From NCBI GenBank assembly GCA_910574455.1, contig CAJSYZ010000001.1, positions 5,483,518 through 5,547,517 of the forward strand: DNA of 64,000 bases. Direction: 5' to 3'. Under the pieces are notes generated by a model, which saw only the letters and a list, made by a program, of their open reading frames with translations, was not told where the DNA came from and searched no databases. Both the position numbers and the translations under genes were made by a program. Below, piece by piece: positions 58,640 through 64,000 of this stretch. Position 1 is the stretch's first letter, and each line of letters opens with the position of its first letter. The DNA comes from Trichaptum fuscoviolaceum (lineage: Eukaryota; Basidiomycota; Agaricomycetes; Hymenochaetales; Trichaptaceae).

Positions 58640-60950
58640 ATGTTGCATTATTTGCCAACACCCATCGTGTTGCTTGTCCGCACTTGAACGACTTGTTCAC
58701 CTCGATCTACAACGCCTTCTTGAACTATGACCCGCCTCTGCATCAACCAATACGTAGCTCCTCCGGCGGGACATTGTTCAAACCATATGATGGTTCTTTC
58801 ACGACGCGTGGCATACCTGTCTCTGCCGAGGAGTTCGACTATTCCACAAAGTGCTGGGGAATGCGCTGCAAATGCAATATTGTCAAGGTTGTTACTCCGA
58901 AAGATGGGTGCGTTCATCTCTGTCCCTCTTCTATCTCCTCAGCATCAAGCTCACGTGTCTTGCATTGACCGACCGCCAAATCCCTTTTACTATTGAACAT
59001 CAAACTAACCACTGCGTGTGCGCGCGCTGCCGCCGATCTAGCACATGCATGGCTAGGAGAGCGTGTATTTGCCAGCAGAACATCGAAAAGCGCAAGTCGA
59101 TGGGAGTGAGGGAATGGGTGGATTTGTGTGCGAAGGAGGACTTGCAAGTTCCTGGTTTAGACGATGTCGAGCTGAAGTCTGCAAATATGGGAGAGTCGGA
59201 CACGATGGAAGACCTCTACGCTCCTTCTCCTTAATTGCCTAAACCACTCCTGCGGGCCAGTCGAAGCAAGAGCGCGACGCAGCCTAGGCGAGGTCTCATT
59301 CTGTCTGGCTGCCGCCGAACACGTCGCCTCAAGATTACACGCCGGAGTTTTGCTCGAAGCTCGAGAGAAGGTATTGGCGGAACTGTGGCCTTGGGCGTGA
59401 GCACCTCGTTATGGTGCTCACACAACTGGTACGTGTCGCTCTGTTGTTTGCTTGTTACGCTTTGCTCATGCTGATAATCGCTTCTGACGGTGTAGGTTCT
59501 TTGCTCACCGAGGAAACCACCACATGCAATGTTGGACACCTTCCTTCAACACTGTCGTGTCTTTTGCAATCCACTGGAAAGAGCCTTCAAGGAGTCATTT
59601 CGCCATATCTCTACTTCGGAATGCGCTGTGCTACCTTCGCTTGGCATGTCGAGGATATGGACTTATTCTCGATCAATTACATTCATTTCGGTGCCCCGAA
59701 ATTCTGGTACGCTATTCCACAGGGCAAGGTTGTACAATTGGAGAACACCATGCGACGTATGTAACATCCCAACCCTCGTGGTGATTATCGCGACTAACCA
59801 AATTGTCCTCAGGCTACTTTCCTCGGGACGTTTCACAATGCCGCCAATTCCTGCGGCACAAGTCATTCCTCGCGTCGCCCACCCTGCTTGCGCAGTCCTC
59901 CTACAAACCGTGTACTCTGGTGCAGCATGCCGGCGAGTTCGTGCTTACCTATCCTCGGGGTTATCATGCGGGCGTCGATCTGGGGTTGAACTGCGCGGAG
60001 AGCGTCAGTTTTACGTTGGAAAGCTGGCTGGACATTGGGCGAAGAGCGCAGGTGTGCGGATGCGTTGGTGATAGGTGAGTCTCTTTCGCGCTGCGGTTGT
60101 TATCGATGGACTGACTGGACTGTTATCCGCAGTGTTCGGATCGATGTCGATGCACTGCTGCTGGAGCGTGAACGAGAGCGCGAGGAGGCTGAGCTCATGG
60201 CTGCTCAAACAAAGAGCACCACGCCGCCCGAACAGTCCGCTGGACCCAGCAACCCGCGAAAGCGTAAGGCTGCGGACATCGATACCTTAATTGACTCCAT
60301 TACGACCACTGCGTCAAAGCCAAAGTCGAAGTCGCGAAAAATCAAGGTCAAAGAAGAAGGGACCGATTCCGCAGCGGCTACGGCGTCTATGGCGTCTTCA
60401 ACGTCATCTAGTCTGAAATCGCCGATGAAGATCACACTTCGCCTCGCTGCTCTCCGAGTCTCGCTCCTCCTGTTGTTCCAAAGGAACTCGAGCCATTCCC
60501 GTGCTGCCTTTGCGTATCACGCTCCGTGGACGATCTTCTTCCAGTACAAGACACCCCTCTGGCCTGGTCAAGCGTGCCTATCCAAGCGCTCCCGAAGGAC
60601 GATGTTGGCAAACTGATCTGGCGAGCGCACGAGTCCTGCGCGATGATCATTCCGGAAACATGGGTCGACGAAGTCGAAGGTGCGGATGGTGAGCGGAAGA
60701 AGGTTGTATTGGTGCAGATGCAATCGTCAAAGACCGTTGGCACCTGGTATGTTGCTTATTTCTTCTTTCTGTGCATGGTTGGTCCGACACCCATCAGACA
60801 GAAATGCACAGCTTGCCAGAAGAACCGCGATAAGGCCCATGGGGCGCCGATTCAATGCACGCAGAGTAGATGTCTGAAGGCATTCCATGTTTCGTGTGCG
60901 CGTGACGGACAAGCATCTTGTATATATTTCACTAATACATGAAGCACTGA
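58640..60950 (+). pseudogene. KDM4/Rph1-like histone demethylase, decayed copy B
   Basis: JmjN (GIPVSAEEFDYSTKCWGMRC to IVKVVTPKDG, about 58810-58910) is followed after an intron by WVDLCAKEDLQVPGLDDVEL (59120). The JmjC core TFAWHVEDMDLFSINYIHFG (59635), then, over an intact intron, FPRDVSQCRQFLRHKSF and TYPRGYHAGVDLGLNCAES carry all three iron ligands. Then come a Lys/Ser-rich linker, VDDLLPVQDTPLAWSSVPIQ and an extended PHD part (CQKNRDKAHGAPIQC, FHVSCARDGQAS). A 1-nt insertion near 59410 and a frame change near 60440 break it, and it ends abruptly at about 60950 where the repeat region begins. More complete than copy A but still a pseudogene. Confidence 0.75.
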
Positions 60951-61067
60951 CGGAGGTCATTCTCAACTTGTACATGTGTTATAAAGAGCAAATTAATATG
61001 TCATAGAATTAACTTGAAAGTGTCTGTGTTTAGTAGCAACCTATATATATAACCGGCCATACTAACC

Positions 61068-61325
61068 GGTAAGTAAGTGGGTCACTGGGTCACTCCTAAT
61101 CCGCCTATATATGGTGCAACTAGGGTTAGCATAAAGGCTTAGTGGGTCACCTTCCTAATTAGAGTGGGTCACCTTCCTATTTGGAGTGGGTCATTTTGCG
61201 TGGGAATAGTCTCCTTCATATTTGAGGTGGGTCACCTTCCTATTTGAGGTGGGTCACCTTCTATTTTGGGGTGGGTCACTGGGTCACCTTCCATATTAGG
61301 TAGTGGGTCACTGGATCACCTTCCT
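61068..61325. repeat. tandem repeat with GTGGGTCAC core
   Basis: About eight units of 20-25 nt, of the form (A/G)GTGGGTCACCTTCCTATTTG with variants. Confidence 0.8.
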
Positions 61326-61410
61326 TTTATAGTAGTAGGTTACTGTTAAATACTAAGTATTAAAAAAAGGTTACCTTCTAGTCTAGTCTCAGTTTTCATT
61401 AAGTTTGAGT

Positions 61411-61548
61411 GCTAAAAATAGTACATATCATTCAGCTGAACAATGAAGGCTAAAAATAGTACACATCATTCAGCTGAACATTAAGTGCTAAAAATAGACA
61501 TCATCATTCAGCTGAACATTAAGTGCTAAAAATAGCATATATCATTTA
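61411..61548. repeat. tandem repeat of about 39 nt
   Basis: Four copies beginning GCTAAAAATAG, each with ATCATTCAGCTGAACA except the last, which is truncated. Confidence 0.8.
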
Positions 61549-61593
61549 CTGTATTCTTAATTCACTCATTTGTACCTGCCCTGAAGTTCTGAC

Positions 61594-61600
61594 TATATAA
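61594..61600 (+). promoter_or_regulatory. TATA box of the 61709 gene
   Basis: GACTATATAAGGGAG lies 109 nt upstream of the ATG and is followed by a pyrimidine-rich stretch (CTTCTCTTTCTC). Confidence 0.55.
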
Positions 61601-61708
61601 GGGAGAAACATAAAATTACTTCTCTTTCTCTAACTTTCATCATCAACTTAATAGTATGTATATCTATTGTCTATCTTAAGTATCTCTATTGACACTCTGG
61701 TCAGAGAA

Positions 61709-62066
61709 ATGAGCTGCTGGACCGTATCTGAGCAACTTGGTATGATTTAATTTACTATTATCTCATAAGTCTAATGTTGCTTTAGATATACTCCTTGCTG
61801 CTCAACCCATCTGCTGGAGCGCTTCATCATCAGTATATCACTCAGATACTGTAACTCGAGCTGGCCCAGACTATCAAGAAGGAGACTATGCACTTGCCAG
61901 AAAGTCATATGATGCATATGATACTCGAGTTTGCTCAGTGCGTATTGTGTCAGTGGTAAAGGGGCTGGGTCAGCAAGCTATATATGGCTATCTAGTGGCA
62001 GAGTTGAGACAGGATAGTAATCAGTGGCTGGCACTTAGCACAGAACTTAGACCATTAAATAAGTAA
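61709..62066 (+). CDS. small two-exon gene in the repeat-rich end
   Basis: Exon 1 (61709-61739, ATGAGCTGCTGG...) joins exon 2 (61786-62066) over a 46-nt GTATGA...TTTAG intron, giving exactly 312 nt and 103 residues. The product starts MSCWTVSEQL and ends LALSTELRPLNK. It has no signal peptide, no membrane segment and three cysteines; the middle (DYQEGDYALARKSYDAYDTR) is acidic and Tyr-rich. Exon 2 is open without an ATG near its start, so simple scans miss it. A TATA box lies upstream. No family is recognised. It may belong to a mobile element. Confidence 0.5.
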
Positions 62067-62240
62067 TTTATATCTGGAACTGAGTCTAATCTGCAGTACT
62101 TTAAATAAGTAGTAACCCGATATTGTTTTCAAATCTGTAGTCAAACACAGTAGAGAAAAACTCGCAGTGTCAAATTAACCGCAAACTGAGAGTATTGTAA
62201 TTAGAATTGAAATCGAATTGAAGTAAGTTGCAGTTTAAAT
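62067..62240. other. AT-rich spacer
   Basis: No feature seen between the small gene and the 250-nt duplication. Confidence 0.4.
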
Positions 62241-62763
62241 CTATATATATGCCCGCCCCGAGTAGGGGGGGTACTCGGTCGTCAGGGTCTTGGTCGTCGT
62301 CCAAATCCGGTCGGTCACATCCATATATGGTCGGTCGCAGCCCAAAAATAGTTGGTCGCATCCAAATCGGGTCGGTCGCCTGGTCGTGAGAGTTGGTCGC
62401 TGGTCGCGAGAATTGGTCGCTGGTCGTGGGAGTTGGTCGCCTGGTCGCATCCTAATTTGGCCGGTCATATATGTCTATAATTAGTTTGGCCCTATATATA
62501 TGCCCGTCCCGAGTAGGGGGGGTACTCGGTCGTCAGGGTCTTGGTCGTCGTCCAAATCCGGTCGGTCGCACCCATATATAGTCGGTCGCAGCCCAAAAAT
62601 AGTTGGTCGCATCCAAATCAGGTCGGTCGCCTGGTCGTGGGAGTTGGTCGCTGGTCGCGAGAATTGGTCGCTGGTCGCGAGACTTGGTCGCTGGTCGTGG
62701 GAGTTGGTCGCCTGGTCGCATCCTAATTTGGCCGGTCACATATGTCTATAATTACTTTGGCTC
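62241..62763. repeat. tandem duplication of about 251 nt with GGTCG sub-repeats
   Basis: Two units start CTATATATATGCCCG at 62241 and 62492 and end TCTATAATTA(G/C)TTTGGC. Each contains many GGTCGC and TGGTCGC(T/G) sub-repeats; the second has one extra sub-repeat. The open frames here are repeat-made. Confidence 0.85.
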
Positions 62764-62819
62764 TCACATTGGTAAAAATCTTAAGTCAAAATCGGAAAAA
62801 TCAGCAATAAATCTGGATA

Positions 62820-63140
62820 TTTTCGTTCCATTAGAACCAAAGTCAGGGTCCAGTCATAAATCAAAATTAAATGAATATTTTTCATTCTAATGGAACGACT
62901 TTCAGGGTCCAGCCATAAATCAAATTTAAATGAATATTTTCGTTCTATTAGAATCAAAGTCAGGGTCCAGCCATAAATCAGATTTAAATGAATATTTTCG
63001 TTCTATTAGAACCAAAGTCAGGGTCCAAAGTCTCAGGGTCCAATCTCATTCTAATAGAACGGAAAATAAGTTATAATTCAGTATATATTCATTCTAATAG
63101 AATGAAAGTCAGAGTCTCAGAGTTCAAAGTCATTCTATTA
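62820..63140. repeat. about 60-nt repeats with inverted 13-nt boxes
   Basis: Units contain CGTTCTATTAGAA(C/T)CAAAGTC then AGGGTCCAG(C/T)CATAAATCA. The 13-nt box CGTTCTATTAGAA and its reverse complement TTCTAATAGAACG both occur, about seven boxes in all. Confidence 0.75.
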
Positions 63141-64000
63141 GAAGGCTTGTTACGTATTCTGACTGGATATATGTCAGAGACTGTAATCTGACTAGTCTCA
63201 GCTATGACTTGCATAAGTGGCTGTGAGATATTGTCTGTCTGTTCTAAGTTACAATTATGTTACGTATATCTAATCTGTTATAGCTATTATCAGAATGTCT
63301 AACCATTGATATAGTCAATACTACTGATGTATTAATGAGCTGCTCCGCTAATTCAGATGCACTTGTTATCAAGCTGAGTAAGAGTCAGATACGAATTAGT
63401 CGTGATAAGCACGATACGTGAGATCAGTCGGGCTTACTGAAGTACAGGCTGTAGAGCGTATAAGTCAGAGTTAAGTGACATGAAGCATATACTCTGTTCT
63501 GCTTGTGATATAGTCTTAGTATGTAACCCGTATATTACAATTGAAGGCTGATGTTAAACAGTTGTGATTTAAAGCGTAGCAGAGACAACTGATGCAAAGT
63601 CAGTTCCATATATGTTGTTGCAGAGTGTAATAATGGAGCAAGTTAATGACTTGTTCTTGTCAGTCAGCTAACCCAATTGATGTTGTAGCTGTATTTAACT
63701 GTGTAACCCGTATTTTAATTAAATGAGTGAGACCCAATAATGAGCATGGATATGAGCGTAACCCGTGAAGTGTTAGTAACCCGAGTCGAAGTGGAAATGA
63801 AGTGATAACCCGATAAGATGTTAGTAACCCGTATAGATTATGAAGGGTATAACCCGGCAGATGTTAGTGACCCGGATTAATGACAAGTGTTAGTGACAGA
63901 CGTTAGCAACTCAGGTTAGTGGCAGTACAGAGGGAAATGTTAGTAACACGGGTTAATATCAAGTGTTAGTAGCAGATGTTATCAAAATGAGTTAGTGGCA
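63141..64000. repeat. AT-rich region ending in GTAACCCG repeats
   Basis: From about 63700 the motif TGTTAGTAACCCG recurs irregularly about eight times, continuing past the window end. Before that no feature is seen. Confidence 0.6.

Noticed and set aside
62241..62763. Open frames of Gly/Arg/Ser/Trp type
   Set aside because: They are produced by GGTCG sub-repeats and occur on both strands.
61068..64000. An LTR retrotransposon at the right end
   Set aside because: No reverse transcriptase, integrase, primer-binding site or paired long terminal repeats were recognised, only tandem repeats and one small gene.

Overview
The window is nuclear DNA from a filamentous fungus, most probably an agaricomycete basidiomycete. 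The evidence is short (about 50-75 nt) GT-AG introns dense within small genes, a large lineage-type F-box-like family, a four-intron fungal SDR family, KEX2-type secreted Thr-rich proteins, a fungal JmjN/JmjC/ePHD demethylase relic and a karyopherin Kap123-like relic. Nothing bacterial or viral was seen, and the species cannot be named from the sequence.

Layout. 0-8.5 kb: an F-box-like gene (105-1091), a convergent ABC exporter (3855-1163, minus), a disrupted F-box paralogue (4884-6077), a possible small membrane-protein gene with an ATG-only first exon (6566-6906), a three-exon small secreted Cys-rich protein with a beta/gamma-crystallin-like motif (7203-7765), and a decayed tandem copy of the window's first 460 nt (8015-8490). 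8.55-36.27 kb: a very large imperfect inverted duplication. The left arm (about 8.55-16.08) and right arm (about 26.09-36.27) carry mirrored F-box genes, intron-containing tRNA-Lys(CTT) genes, palindromes and a dispersed SDR family. They flank a unique 10-kb spacer whose only clear gene is a bHLH transcription factor (20146-22025). The right arm keeps about 2.8 kb that the left arm lost, including the two intact divergent SDR genes. In all I count three intact SDR genes, three full-length pseudogenes and two relics.

36.5-44 kb: a third copy of a non-coding block from the arms, then two paralogous secreted mucin-like proteins built of Thr/Asp repeats (37819-39133, 420 aa; 40698-43531, 908 aa). 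44.8-61 kb: a gene graveyard with a decayed AGC-type kinase, two decayed Kap123-like importin copies and two decayed KDM4-like demethylase copies. They are arranged as if one Kap123-KDM4 cassette were inverted inside another. A probably intact three-exon gene (56587-58462, 581 aa) with a CCHC-CCCH-CCHC zinc array and internal repeats sits among them. 61-64 kb: an AT-rich stretch with at least five unrelated tandem-repeat families and one likely two-exon small gene (61709-62066) behind a TATA box.

The genes do not form one obvious pathway. The strongest theme is local duplication, inversion and decay: the arms may allow inversion of the bHLH spacer, and SDR and F-box copies are caught at several stages of loss. 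All gene models were built by reading splice junctions by eye; those whose spliced length divides exactly by three are stated as such.
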